The translations under genes and the position numbers were made by a program. The notes under the pieces are model-generated. The model saw nothing but the letters and a program-made list of their open reading frames with translations, was not told the origin of the DNA and did no database searches. A stretch of DNA of 64,000 nucleotides. It comes from Ridgeia piscesae. Taxonomy: Eukaryota; Annelida; Polychaeta; Sabellida; Siboglinidae. Every line of letters begins with the position of its first letter. The stretch's first letter is position 1. Below are positions 1-11,149 of this stretch, one piece after another. Location of the stretch: the NCBI GenBank assembly GCA_025642075.2, contig JAODUO010001659.1, positions 39,504 to 103,503 on the forward strand. The letters run 5' to 3'.

Positions 1-149
1 CGTTGTAAATGAACATTTGTGAAATAAAGATTATACGTTTACATCAAAAGATGATGCATTATCTAAATTGTATAGTTGCCCTTGACGAAGCAATCTCTAT
101 CGAACATGTCTGCATAATTCTGAATGGCTTAATACATACTATGCACTAG

Positions 150-227
<78 letters not shown>

Positions 228-954
228 CATTTGCGGCACTTTCGGTGAGGAATACACGGACATTTTATAAATGTAAAGGCAACATTCATCTCCAATTCTG
301 CTGGTGACGTTTCGTTCTGCTCGTGATCAATCAGTAATACATAATATTAAAAACAAGTGTGATAATTGTTTTGATTCTTCCTGTACATTTGCAAGTTTAA
401 CAAGTGTGTGGCAGTTCAATAATAAAACACATCAGTTGCATATGCTAAAGTGTGTTTTGAATCAACACTAGTAGGTGCAGGTGGTTATATGGTTGAATCT
501 TCAACCATAGTCATAACATAACTTTTAAAGTTTTGAGGCGATAATCGTGTTAAGTATTCGTATTTTACTAAGTCTTTATGGTGATTTCCTAACATTTACC
601 GCCTGAACGAGATAGAAAGAGAAATGTTTTCACAAGTGTTTTGCCACTTTAGCGTTGTAACTTGTTGTAAAATATGAATATTTTTCCTTTTCGATACAAG
701 ATTGTCGCATTCTACTAAGTATTACTAAGTCAGCAAGATAATCACCTAAGATTTTACCATATCAACGAGATAACGTGTAGTAAGTTTTGATTATTCTAGC
801 GTTTCGGCGCGATAGCTTTATAATTCTGTCGTACTTTACTAAATCAGTGGTGCTAACTTCGTAGCATTTCGTAACGTTTCACTGTTCCATCGCGTTAGAC
901 AGGTGGTGTTTTCATATATTTAACTAAGTTAGCCTTGTGACTTGTAGTCAAATC
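1..954. other. AT-rich non-coding stretch with (TA)n
   Basis: No coding sequence is recognised. A pure TA dinucleotide tract runs from about 152 to 224. From about 600 onward, short phrases (TTACTAAGTC, GCGATAGCTTT) recur loosely and lead into the better-preserved dispersed repeat that begins near 955. Confidence 0.6.
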
Positions 955-1350
955 AGAACATTTTATTGTTTCGAAGACATAGCTTTGTCACTTTGTCGTA
1001 TTTTACTACGTCATCTTGGTACTTTCGTCACTTTCTAAGCGAAAACTATGGCGCTTTCGATCATAAAATAACACATTTGGTGGTTTCTCTTACGAAATCA
1101 AGAAACAAATGTTGGGTTGTGAAATCATTAATTAAACAGCTGGCGCCGTCTTGTGGCTGAACGCTATGCAAATGTGAAGCCTTCGATCATAAAATGACAA
1201 ACTTGTAGGTTAATCCTACGACAGAGAATTTGTTTACCATAATGTAAAAAAATCTTGTTGTGACGTCACAACGGTAGATGCTAGCCACATCTAGATAATA
1301 ACTCTTACACCACATGAAACGCTAGCGCCATCTAGCGGGCAAATCAACCA
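955..1350 (+). repeat. dispersed repeat, copy 1 (second copy at 36710-37345)
   Basis: This stretch and 36710-37345 share a long series of phrases in the same order and orientation: ATAGCTTTGTCACTTTG, a TACGTCATCTTGGTA-like block, CGATCATAAAATAACA followed by TTGGTGGTTT, GCTGGCGCC, TTGTGACGTCAC and AACGCTAGCGCCATCTAGCG. I see no open reading frame and no matching ends. It is probably a non-autonomous or decayed mobile sequence. The short reading frames in it are not supported as genes. Confidence 0.7.
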
Positions 1351-1645
1351 GGAAGCGTCACTTTGACGAAGTTATGTTTTCCATGTGACACGAGCGGCCG
1401 TGTGACGGAAGTTGTGGTATGGACGTTATGAGGGCTGCTATTTTTACAGAAGTTATGATATGGATTTGGACAGAGCTTAAAACATTCCTTTTTATCTCGT
1501 TGAGTCGGATAATGTTAGGAAATCTCCATATTGACTTAAGGGGGTGAGACACGATGACTCGACTGGTGTCACCCGATTCACTCGTACAAGTCAAAGTCAA
1601 ACGACAGGTTTTTGTGGCTTTATCTTGTTGTTGGCACGTTTTTTT

Positions 1646-2818
1646 TTCAATTCAATTCAATTCAATTCAATTCAATTCAATTCAATTCAATTCAATTCAA
1701 TTCAATTCAATTCAATTCAATTCAATTCAATTCAACAATTCAATTCAATTCCAATTCAATTCAATTCAATTCAATTCAATTCAATTCAATTCAATTCAAT
1801 TCAATTCAATTCAATTCAATTCAATTCAATTCAATTCAATTCAATTCAATTCAATTCAATTCAATTCAATTCAATTCAATTCAATTCAATTCAATTCAAT
1901 TCAATTCAATTCAATTCAATTCAATTCAATTCAATTAATTCAATTCAATTCAATTCAATTCAACTCAACTCAACTCAACTCAACTCAACTCAACTCAACT
2001 CAACTCAATCTCAACTTCAACTCAACTACTTAACTCAATCACTCAACTTTCAACTTTCAACTCAACTTCAACTCTCAAACTTTAACTCAATCTCTCAATT
2101 CAATTACATCTCATCAACTCATCAACTCAATTAACTCAACTCAACTCAACTCAACTCAACTTAACTCAACTAACTCAACTCAATCTCAATAATAACTCAA
2201 TCAACTTCAACTCAACTCAACTCAACTCAACTTCTAACTCAACTCAACTCAACTCAACTCAATTCAATTCAATTAATCTAATCTAATTAACTTTCAATTT
2301 CAATCAACTATAACTTAACTAATAACTTAACTCAATCTCAACTCAACTCTCAACTCAACTCAACTTCTAACTCAACTCAATAACTCAACTCAACTCAACT
2401 CAACTCAATCTCAACTCAACTCAACTCAACTCAACTCAACTCAACTTCAACTCTAATCTCAACTCAATCAATCTCAATCTCAACTCAACTCAACTTAACT
2501 CAACTCAACTCAACTCAATCTTCAACTCAACTCAACTTCAACTTCAACTCAACTCAACTCAACTCAACTCAACTCAACTCAACTCAACTCAACTCAACTC
2601 AACTCAACTCAATCTCAACTCAACTCAACTCAACTCAACTCAACTCAACTCAACTCAACTCAACTCAACTCAACTCAACTCAACTCAACTCAACTCAACT
2701 CAACTCAACTCAACTCAACTCAACTCAACTCAACTCAACTCAACTCAACTCAACTCAACTCAACTCAACTCAACTCAACTCAACTCAACTCAACTCAACT
2801 CAACTCAACTCAACTCAA
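1646..2818. repeat. pentanucleotide satellite (TTCAA)n to (CTCAA)n
   Basis: A 1.17-kb tandem array. From 1646 to about 1959 the unit is TTCAA with rare slips. It then changes to CTCAA, passes through a degraded stretch (about 2010-2520), and becomes homogeneous CTCAA again to 2818. The apparent SIQFN-repeat reading frames across it are repeat translations. The array ends directly against the 3' end of a minus-strand LINE. Confidence 0.95.
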
Positions 2819-3858
2819 TTAAAAAATAATTCAATATATTTCAAAACACACAACATTAAAAAGCAAGCAATACAAATACAAATAATAATAAGTCACATGG
2901 TACGAATGAAATACAATTAAGAAATATGTTTTGAAAAGGAGTAGACATGAAGTGAAACACTTATATGTGTCTACCCCTGTGAACACGTTTCATAAAAATG
3001 ATAAGAGGCAATTCTTAGTTTTTAATTTTAATGATGCTATTACACAACAAATAAATACGTGCACACAACACATGTTAATTTGTCGTTATAATCATGTATA
3101 TTTACATGGTATATGTGCCGATGAGAATATTAATGTAATGACGTTTAAATGTATATTTGGACATTATTTTAACAAGCCATTCGTTGAGAGAATTCCAACA
3201 TTTCACGCCGAGTACAGGTATGGACATTGCTCTCATATTTATGCGGACATTTTCTCTGATGAATTGATGTGTTCTACGTGCAGAATATAATGGAATAGAT
3301 TTTATGAATAACTGTTGAAGATCGTATGGTAAAACATTATGATAGGCATCAAACTTAAATAAAATTGTTTTTAGTTCAACTATGTCATTGAATTCATAGA
3401 ATAAGTTATTTGTATGATCCCGTCGATTGGCACCGTTGATCAGTCTAATTACTCTTTTCTGTATTAATAATACATTGTATGTTTGTCACATATGTATTTC
3501 CCCATATTTCACAACAATACATTAAGTGAGGTAAAAATAATTAACAATATAGAATACGCATGCTAGAGTGGTCGATACAATGGCTAACTTTGTAAATAAC
3601 AGATGCAACTTTCGATAGCTTGGATTTCACCATGTTAATGTGGTTCTTCCAGTTTAACGATTCATCAGTTAAGACACCAAGAAATGTAATGGCTTGAACT
3701 CTCTGTATAGTAACATTATTGATAATGATAGCAACATCTTGTTGATGGGTATATCTGCCAAATAATATATAATTCGTTTTAGCAATATTTAATGACAGTT
3801 TGTTTACACAAAACCACTTGTACATCTTATCAAGCTCCGTATTTAGTTTTGTCACTGG
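2819..3858 (-). mobile_element. 5'-truncated non-LTR retrotransposon (RT C-terminal part and 3' UTR)
   Basis: The minus strand encodes the C-terminal part of a non-LTR reverse transcriptase. It includes an LSLNIAKTNYILFGR block, the FLGVLTDESLNWKNHI block and a PHLMYCCEIWGNT block. These are followed in another frame by KRVIRLINGANRRDH and a final VKCWNSLNE segment at about 3190-3290. An in-frame TAA separates ILYC from the PHLMYCC block, and at least one frameshift follows. Similarity stops abruptly at about 3858, as expected for a 5'-truncated insertion. The 3' untranslated part (2819-3190) runs straight into the pentamer satellite. The clade is not certain; CR1/Jockey-like. It is not functional. 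Confidence 0.8.
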
Positions 3859-5190
3859 ACCGCATTTTGTGGGAATGGTATGTGTCCAACTCTTTGGTGT
3901 GGCTACCTGTTGTGCGGACCGACACTGTTCCCGGCCGCTGTTTTATTGTTGCATGTCATCGCATGGTAGGTGGTGCTGTCTCTCAAGGTCTTGTTTGGCT
4001 GTGGCTTGCATGATCCGTCCTTCGTGCCTGTCTTACAAGTCTGGGAACATCATGTTTGACTAATTCACCTCTCTTGTTTCAGTGATGCTTACAGTATCGG
4101 CTTGTTGACTGGACAGTCGATTTTGCTGACCGTGTTGTATCAGACATTACGTTATGCAAGAGAGCAGTGATGAAGCCGGCCCCCGGTATGCAAATGTTTT
4201 GGCAGACGGCCTGCATTTGAATGATCTTGGTTTGGCCTAGTCTTAATTATATCTGCGTCGTGCTGCTATTAGATGCTTTTCTCCCAACTTTGTTGGCACA
4301 CTCACTCCATCGATTGACTTGTACTCCTGCTTACCGTTTCTTACTGCACATGCTACATTGCTACTTGCAGGAGTTCCCCTTGTCTGCATGGTCGCTGGCG
4401 GGTCTGGTAACGCTATGCCATGGAGTTACTGTTCACATGTCTTGGATGTTCTGCATTCAGATGTGCAATTTTGGTTTATTTGTCTGTGATGTGCCTTACC
4501 ATCTTTCGACACGCTGTGCTGTGAGGCCGATATCCCTAACTACTACGTTTATATAGTAGTTGGTGCAAGGCATTGCATTCTTACATGCGCTAAATCTGCA
4601 TGCGTGTTTTGAGTCTGTAGATTGTCTTCTAGGATGAGGATAATGTTCCGCTGCCACATCGTTCCGTCTTGCACAGGCTATGTTGCGGACCATGTCTAGA
4701 TTGTTGTCCTTGCCCAGGGTGATGACGACTTGATTCACACCGATATATATATATCGGTGTGAATCAAGTCGTCTACAGCCTGGCTACGTGACTGCCTGGG
4801 GTGGTGATGTGTTTCACACCATTTCTTGTATGCGTTCGTGCCTATCTGCATGAACTTGCTGTTGTAGACCACATATTTATAGTTGGGCGTGCATTGTGGT
4901 CGGCCCAGGGTGATGATGTATTCCGCACCCTTTTGTGTCTACGAGCCGGTATGCATTCACAGGCTGTAGGAGAACACACCTTTGTTTTTAGTGTTGCCTT
5001 GCAGTTTGTCCTGGGTGATAACGGTGCACTCCATACTCTTATATGTTACGAGCCTGACTGCTTCCATGGCCCTTGTTGTTGACCACGTTTTGTTTCTTAG
5101 GCTTGCATTACGGTCGGGCCTATGTGATGGCGCATTACTCCACATCCGTCTGGATATGAGCCGGGCGGCATGTTTCCCCTATGTTCTAGA
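3859..5190. repeat. degenerate ~107-bp tandem repeat
   Basis: Repeating phrases such as GGGTGATGATG, a CACACC or CATACTC block, CGAGCC, TTGTTGACCAC and TTGCATTGTGGTCGGCCC recur at about 106-108 bp (for example near 4799, 4907, 5013 and 5121). The similarity weakens upstream but can be traced to about 4180. No convincing coding sequence was found. A perfect palindrome interrupts the array at 4724-4773. Confidence 0.6.
4724..4773. repeat. perfect 50-bp palindrome
   Basis: Two 25-nt arms with no spacer. The left arm GACGACTTGATTCACAC plus CGATATAT is exactly mirrored by the right arm. It lies inside the degenerate 107-bp array, and the left arm matches the local repeat phrase. It would extrude as a hairpin or cruciform. 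Confidence 0.95.
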
Positions 5191-5214
5191 CAATACAGCT
5201 TCATCCACGTCTGA

Positions 5215-5763
5215 TATTCGCCTGCTACAACGAACAGTTTGTTAAATGAAAGTTACACCTACGGCGACATTGTTCAATCGAGTTTTGTCGAAGTTAACAG
5301 TAATCTCACATACAAAGCGTTCTCAGCATTGAAGTAGGTATCGCTGTATTGCAGCAACGTCAAGTTCGTGTTAAAATCTGACGACGACATATTCGTGAAC
5401 CCGATTACGTTGATGAAGTACCTTGGTGTAGACAAACCAGTTAAGGGTATTATCATCTGCAAAGTGAACGAGCGGGGTCAGGTAGTTCGTGCTGGCTACC
5501 ATCGAATCGTGTCACGGGATGATTATGCTGTTGCCCATTACCCTCCCTTCTCTTCTGGGTCTGCTCACCTCATGACACCGGATGTCGTCATCGCCATTTA
5601 TCATACATCATACACCGTCGGTTTCTTCTGGCCTGACGATGTCTTCATCACCGGTCTGGTGCCATTTAAACTTGGTAACATCACGTTTGTTCAAATAGCG
5701 AACAGGATGGATGTGTTAAACAGACAAGGAGGTTGCTTCAGCAATGACAGGCCAGAAAATTAA
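5215..5763 (+). pseudogene. GT31 beta-1,3-galactosyltransferase-like domain, interrupted
   Basis: The frame encodes a segment typical of glycosyltransferase family 31, Golgi type II enzymes that transfer Gal or GlcNAc in beta-1,3 linkage. Visible motifs are YTYGDIVQ, then the metal-binding triad in VLKSDDDIFV (about 5368-5397), YPPFSSGSAHLMT, and WPDDVFITG near the place of the family's EDV motif. The reading frame ends at a natural-looking TAA at 5761-5763. A TAG at 5335-5337 falls where the family usually has Trp (the LKW-V stretch), so the domain is broken unless this is an error. The cytoplasmic tail, transmembrane anchor and first half of the domain are absent upstream; the sequence there is tandem repeat. 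It is most likely a pseudogene or a last exon with one lesion. Confidence 0.75.
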
Positions 5764-6394
5764 ACGATATATTTTCGGACACGTACACGATATCAATCTT
5801 TTCCGAAAGACATGGTTAACATCCACTACACCGCAATAATAGTGTGATCGCAAACAGGCGTCGCCAATCGCAAGTTGGTAAATCGAACACCACAACGATT
5901 AAACAACCGGGCAAAAAATGAAAGGCTCGAACGTGTGCAGCAAGCTCTGGTGGCTATAATTGCACGATTACTACGAGGGAAAAAACAACGTTCAGTCTAT
6001 TTAGGCGAGAAATTGCAAAGTGGTCGTACGACTAATGGGCCCACCGAACAGATGGCCTGCCTTATTCGACAGGCGGCGCTGACTGAACCACTAATGTCAC
6101 AGATTCGCATGTGTCTTATTTCATCTCATGAATATATCGCTGTTATGTGTTTAAATCACACTATATAAACTTGCAGCATACGCGCCTGAATTAAGTACCG
6201 TCTGAATTATTGATTAATTATTAGGATGTTTTAATGTGTACCTGTTATTGCATTGTATATTTGTATTAGTAAGATATGTTAAAAGGGGAAATATTATATT
6301 AAAAGGTGTTTGGAACAATTAGAATAGTGATTGTTTTATACAATCATGGTATATAATATGTATGTTAATGTGTGTATGAAGCTCCGAGTGTGTT
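5764..6394. other. no recognised feature
   Basis: An open frame of 97 codons at 5875-6168 has no recognisable motif, and I do not support it as a gene. The rest is AT-rich and non-coding. Confidence 0.5.
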
Positions 6395-7026
6395 TTATGT
6401 AGAAGCTATGTGTTTGGTTGCAACATTTTCCAAAAGATCCTGGAATTCTTCGAAGAAGTTAGCTGGGTGACCTGGAAGGCGATAAATACAAATGAAAAAA
6501 CCAGAGAAGCACGAATGTGATATGTTAACACACATAGATTCAAAGCTAGTGTGGTCAAGGCTGGTGTGTAGGTTTGTGTTGATAAGTTTTGAGGAAACCA
6601 ACACCACCGCCTCCAGCTGGACGTGGTCGACGGTGGAAGGTATAGCCAGGAGGAGAAATATCGGCAATACATGCAGCTGTGTCATGCTGTCTGAGCCAGG
6701 TCTTAGTGACAGCAATATTGTCTATCGTTTTAGAAATTATAAGATCGGTAAGAGGTGGTTTTTTAACGAATGGAACGAATATTAGTGGTGGGCAGGCGAA
6801 TATTGTGCCTGATCGCAGGTCTAGGATTAAGACTAACATCTCCCGCTAGCAGTAGGATTAAGGCCAATTTAAATGTTAGCCTGGAACGGGGTATTGGTAG
6901 TAATTTTCGGTTGAAACAAAGATTAAGGCATGGCAGACTGTGTAAATATGTCAACGATTCATGTGTGGTCATGTATTTGGAAGGTGTTGAAATTACATCT
7001 GACCACTGTGCCAGTGTGTTATACAA
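6395..7026 (-). mobile_element. non-LTR retrotransposon fragment, ORF2 N-terminus and endonuclease start
   Basis: The minus strand begins with the hallmark opening of CR1/Jockey-like ORF2 proteins, LLLAGDVSLNPRP, followed by TTNIRSIR, the endonuclease motif TKTWL (normally TETWL) and a glycine-rich GGGGVGFL patch. After a frameshift it continues with ICIYRLPGH, matching the family YRPP region. The frames are shifted at about 6840 and 6600. Nothing of the RT follows below 6395. It is a dead fragment of the same general type as the copy at 44380-47405. Confidence 0.8.
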
Positions 7027-7277
7027 GGAAAATCATGGCTTCTAGAAGCTGCAAAACAGGATAAAAATAAAACACACAATGAAAACAATGGTGACATTTG
7101 ACAAAATCTGCTCAAGTGATATAATTAATGTATCATAAAATGATTAATGACTGAGAGTAGCCAGACGTTCTAAAATAATGTAAATGTTTTAATGTTTGGG
7201 TAAACAGTATTAAAACTTAATAAATAATATATAATAAATAAATAGATGAGAGTGAAAAATAGCAGACAATATATATA

Positions 7278-7340
<63 letters not shown>

Positions 7341-7520
7341 GTAAATAAATAAATAATGTATTATAAAATAAATATTACATAGACATAATCAAGTGGTATT
7401 TAAAATTAATAATAAAATAAATAAGTAGTTTCAGATGAGTTTGTAAAATGCTAAATGTAGAAAGAGTCTTTAAACAATGTAGACTGGGATGTCTTTCCGT
7501 ATGAATCGGATGCCCAAAGT
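7027..7520. other. AT-rich non-coding DNA with (TA)n
   Basis: A TA dinucleotide tract occupies about 7278-7334. It is surrounded by AT-rich sequence with AATAAATA clusters. No coding sequence is recognised. Confidence 0.6.
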
Positions 7521-7524
7521 GAGG

Positions 7525-7660
7525 TAGTGATTGATTTGACTTTATTTGGGTATGAACTAAACAAAAATATTGGGGTACATTGTTTTAGACACCTGTAAGG
7601 CCCAAAATCCAAGATGTCCGCCATCACTCATGGAAAATACAGAAAATGATAAATGGAGCA
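7525..7660. repeat. terminal-like repeat shared with 49300-49430
   Basis: The block TAGACACCTGTAAGGCCCAA plus AATCCAAGATG, with its flanks (GTGATTGATTT upstream, CTCRTGGA then ACAGAAA downstream), is found again at 49303-49420 in the same orientation. There it precedes a decayed copy of the CXC/XPG-like protein. It is probably a solo end of that element. Confidence 0.6.
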
Positions 7661-7674
7661 ATGTGGAGTGAACA

Positions 7675-7755
7675 ACATGTCCCAAAGGCATAGGATTCGA
7701 ACCCGGGTCCTCTTATTCTAGAGTCCGAAGTGATACCGCTGAGCCATATAGTGAT
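7675..7755 (-). repeat. tRNA-derived SINE head (A and B boxes)
   Basis: On the minus strand a perfect polymerase III A box, TGGCTCAGCGG, is followed about 37 nt later by a perfect B box, GGTTCGAATCC. The intervening CTTCGGACTCTAGAATAAGA resembles the related head at 56341-56410. The acceptor and anticodon arms do not fold cleanly, so this is a SINE-type promoter or tRNA relic and not a working tRNA. It abuts the LINE fragment at 7740. Confidence 0.6.
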
Positions 7756-8460
7756 TTAATGCACTCTTAAAAACGTCATCGTTGTACAGTTATCGTATTG
7801 GAAAAGGTAGTCGTTTCCAAAGCTCTGTAGCAGCTGCGGGGAAATTCGCGTCTCCTGCTTTGCATTTTGATTTAGGTCTTTTAACCTGTATGGTTCCTGC
7901 AGAGCGAAGGGATCGGTTTGACGTGTAGATGTAGGTAAGGTCACGCAAGTACTTTGGTCCACGACAGTTGACTGCTCTGTGGACAAGTAGCATTACATTG
8001 AAACAGACACGTTCCCGGACCGACAACCAATCAAGTTATTTCAGCACAGGCGTAATGTTGGCATATTTTGGCACACGCATGATCAGTCTAGCAGCCGTAT
8101 TTGCAATAGACTGACAAAGTTTTTGCCAAATGTGCATTAACAGAGAATAACAATAAGCAAGTCTTGATGTCACTAGTTCTTTGACCACCCTCTCCCTCGT
8201 ATGTATCGACAAGAACGAAATGAAATAGCAGCATCGAACGATTTTTTATGTGTTGGTAGACATGTTCTTGTGATTGTCCAAGTTGACGTCAAGGTTATTT
8301 ACTTTATCAAAGGCTTGGATGAGTGCACCACCAACATTGATGCTGAGTTCGTTAACTAATTTATTTACAGACACTGTCACAATTGGAAGGAACTCCGTTT
8401 TCTATTAATTTTATTTGAGATAATTTGAGGTGAGCCACTCCCAAATCTCAACTATGCAGT
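7740..8460 (-). mobile_element. non-LTR retrotransposon fragment, RT C-terminal region
   Basis: The minus strand reads through the thumb and C-terminal region of an L2/CR1-like RT. In order it shows INVGGALIQAFDKVNNLDV, then ELVTSRLAYCYSLL, NTAARLIMRVPKYANITPV, LDWLSVRERVCFNVMLL, AVNCRGPKYLRDL and, at the end, ELWKRLPF. There is one in-frame stop between ITPVLK and LDWL, plus several frameshifts. The palm domain and endonuclease are missing. It is a dead copy. Confidence 0.8.
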
Positions 8461-8659
8461 CTTGAAGACGTGGTATGACTTTGAATAATAACTTAGAAAT
8501 TAGAGCAAACGCATACATCAATTGCAGTTCGGCAGCGTAGTTTTCAGCTCCCTGCATTGTGTCTTGGTAGCTCTGGTCGACGTACATATAATCGTTTTCA
8601 TCAGTCGATCATGACGATTATCACTATGTTCATACATGTTTAAAATCATCTATAGTTCG

Positions 8660-10278
8660 CCGTATGCTTCACACGTAAAAACACAGATAGTCGGGGCGCA
8701 ATGGTCTATTTTTGGTTGTCCTGTATTTTATTAAACTTCAAACCCTCCCGAATAATATTCCAGATGGCAACCCTCTCAAATCAATGTACCTCACTTCAAA
8801 AATTGTACTTATATCCAGGCCTATAATGGCCCCATTGTATATGTTTCTCTTTCCACATTTTCACAGCAACAAACATAAGTGTAGTATAGACTAATCAGGA
8901 ATGACGAGAACTAATATATGTGGCAATATGTTGTTGATACGCTTATTTTTCAAGATGCCAGATACAAAACATTGGTCAAAATAACGATAAATCAGTTCGG
9001 TTTCGCAGTTGACAAAACGAGTCATAGTTACATTAATATGTAATCAATATACTTATGTAATATATAAAATAATGTACATTCACTTACCTACTGAATATTG
9101 CAAAGCAATAATAAAATAGTACTAAGTTATAAGCAATTACGAGCCACCCCACCCCCTAAGTGTTGTGCAATCGTGACGTGACGCATATCGGAGTGGATTT
9201 CATTGATTGTATAATTTTCGCATTCCTTAGGGTAATGTACACTATTGAAGACAAAGTAATGGTGCATAACCTACTGCTGGTTATCAATGCGATGTTTGTT
9301 AAGACAATATAACATTATGATAACACGCATTATATGAAAATAAAAATATATCAAGGTGTTACTCAATCATATAATCATATCTTAAACATTGTTCTGTGTC
9401 ATCTGCGTCATTCTTGTCACAGCCATGGTTTCCAGCAAGAGTCCGAACAGGTGTTACTCGCCCACATTTTGTATCGTTCCCTTTGCACTTGCAAGCAGCA
9501 CAACGCGGCAGTTGGGATTTAGCGCCCAAAATATTCCAGCTTGCTCCAGTAGCCCATTTGAAATATCATGCAAAGCCTGATCAGCCATAGCTACTGTGTG
9601 TTTCACCCCAAACATGTTGGCAAACATTGCTGCATATTCTAAGCGGATCTATTTGACCAGAATGGACCATTAGGCCATATATAGCAAGTGGCTAGCACTT
9701 TTGACGCCAGTGTTGTGAAGAAAACATTTCAACCTTGACAGTTGTTGCTTTCGAGCTCTACTTTCTTTATGGGTGACGAACGGCAAATTTACCATGCCAC
9801 AATCATCAACTGGAAGTATTGATCACACGTAGGTTGCAAATCTACAGTCCTCGTCTTTTCAAGTGATCTGGCTTTACGCTTTTCGCACAAAGAAATGTAG
9901 CGTGGTTCAATTGGAAAAAGCATGGCCCTCGACAATGAAAGTTTCAATATGTTATGAAGATAACAGTGCGAAAATCTTCGTCCTTGCCGTCACCAAATTG
10001 TTATCTTCAACAATCAAAATAGCTTATGCAGACGACAAGTTACCGTTTTTTAGACGTCAACAATAGTGCTGTCACATACTATATAACAATTTTGGTAATC
10101 ATATGTATCCGTTGTTTTAATTTTGTTAGTTTCGTAGGTATTGTCGATAAAACACGGTGGACACCAAAATAAGTTAAATGACTGATACGTTGTAAAATAT
10201 GTCAATCAAACTTTATAACAAACCTCATGTATTTGAAAACAAAAATACATTATATTTAATTTACACATTATACGCAAC

Positions 10279-10319
<41 letters not shown>

Positions 10320-10890
10320 CAACATTTGCGTCACATCACGATTGCGCAACACTTAGGGGGTGGGGTACATATTTGGCTCGTGATTGCGTATAACGTAGCA
10401 CTATTTTACTATTGCTTTGCAATATTCAGTATGTGAACGAATTTACATAATGTTGATATATTACATAAATATATTGAATACATATTAAGGTAATTATAAC
10501 TCCTGTTGTGAGATGTCAACTGCGAAACCGAACTGATTTTTCGATTTATTGTCGAAGGTTTTGTAATTGGCTTCCTAAAAAATAAACATATCAATACGAT
10601 ATTGTCATAAATATTAGTTCTCGTCATTCCTGAGTTTGTTGTCAAACATTTACTGTGAAAGTGTGGAAAGAGAAATATATGCAACGCGGCCATTAAGAGA
10701 CCACATAGACCTGAATGTAAATGCAATTTTCGGAGTGAGGTACACTGATTTGAGAGGGTTGCCCTCTGGAATATTACTAATGAACGTTTGAAGTTTAGAA
10801 AACGACAGGGCAACCAAAAATAGCACGAGGTGTTCACTTCGATCCCCGTGCGCCCCAACTAAGAACTGTACACAATTGTAAACGTAAAAG
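8660..10890. mobile_element. foldback element with ~530-bp inverted arms
   Basis: The arm at about 8660-9188 and the arm at about 10326-10890 are inverted copies. The outer portions share GGGGCGCA, CTATTTTTGGTTG, TAAACTTCAAAC and GGCAACCCTCTCAAATCA, then GTACCTCACT. The inner ends share CGAGCCA, CCACCCCCTAAGTGTTG and GCAATCGTGA. Identity looks roughly 75-80 percent with small indels. The ~1.1-kb centre holds a decayed coding stretch and a TA tract (10281-10315). Long inverted arms around a short coding centre suggest a DNA transposon of foldback/TIR type. No target-site duplication could be fixed by eye. Confidence 0.75.
9359..9960 (-). pseudogene. decayed coding stretch with Cys-rich tail inside the foldback element
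   Basis: The minus strand gives a mostly open protein-like translation with a few stops. It includes THKESRARKQQLSRLKCFL, a stretch with YAAMFANMFGVKHTVAM and DQALHDISNGLLEQAGIF. After a one-base shift it reads GAKSQLPRCAACKCKGNDTK plus CG and runs to a stop at 9359-9361. The closely spaced cysteines (CAACKCKGNDTKCG) look like a small zinc-binding tail. I do not recognise the family. It is presumably the former transposition protein of the surrounding element, or a fragment of one. Confidence 0.4.
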
Positions 10891-11033
10891 ATCAACTGAT
10901 TACAGTGATATTAGCATGCGCCTAATTAAAAAGTGATGTTCACAATAATTAAGCTTTTTGGTTATATATGTAATGTATAATTTCAAAAGGGTGTTTTTTC
11001 CCAACAAAATAAAAATAGCTAAAGTGATCCCAC

Positions 11034-11083
11034 CATACATGTATGTAGAAAAAAATCCATACATGTATGTAGAAAAAAATGTT
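11034..11083. repeat. two tandem 24-bp units
   Basis: CATACATGTATGTAGAAAAA plus AAT is repeated twice in direct tandem. Each unit holds the self-complementary CATACATGTATG core. It lies in the gap between two inverted-repeat elements (10891-11149), which otherwise shows nothing. Confidence 0.8.
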
Positions 11084-11149
11084 TATTTTTAAAATAAATT
11101 ACAGGCCAATGTCTCCATTACCACAGTTATCTTGTAAAACAATGCAATA

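Noticed and set aside
152..224. TA tracts as promoters
   Set aside because: Many equivalent TA microsatellites occur across the window with no gene downstream.
1544..2134. 196-codon frame rich in SIQFN
   Set aside because: Translation of the TTCAA pentamer array.
5875..6168. 97-codon ORF, basic N-terminus
   Set aside because: No recognisable motif, no splice context; length expected by chance.
7675..7755. Functional tRNA gene
   Set aside because: A and B boxes are good but the anticodon and acceptor stems do not pair properly; a second related copy has a SINE body.
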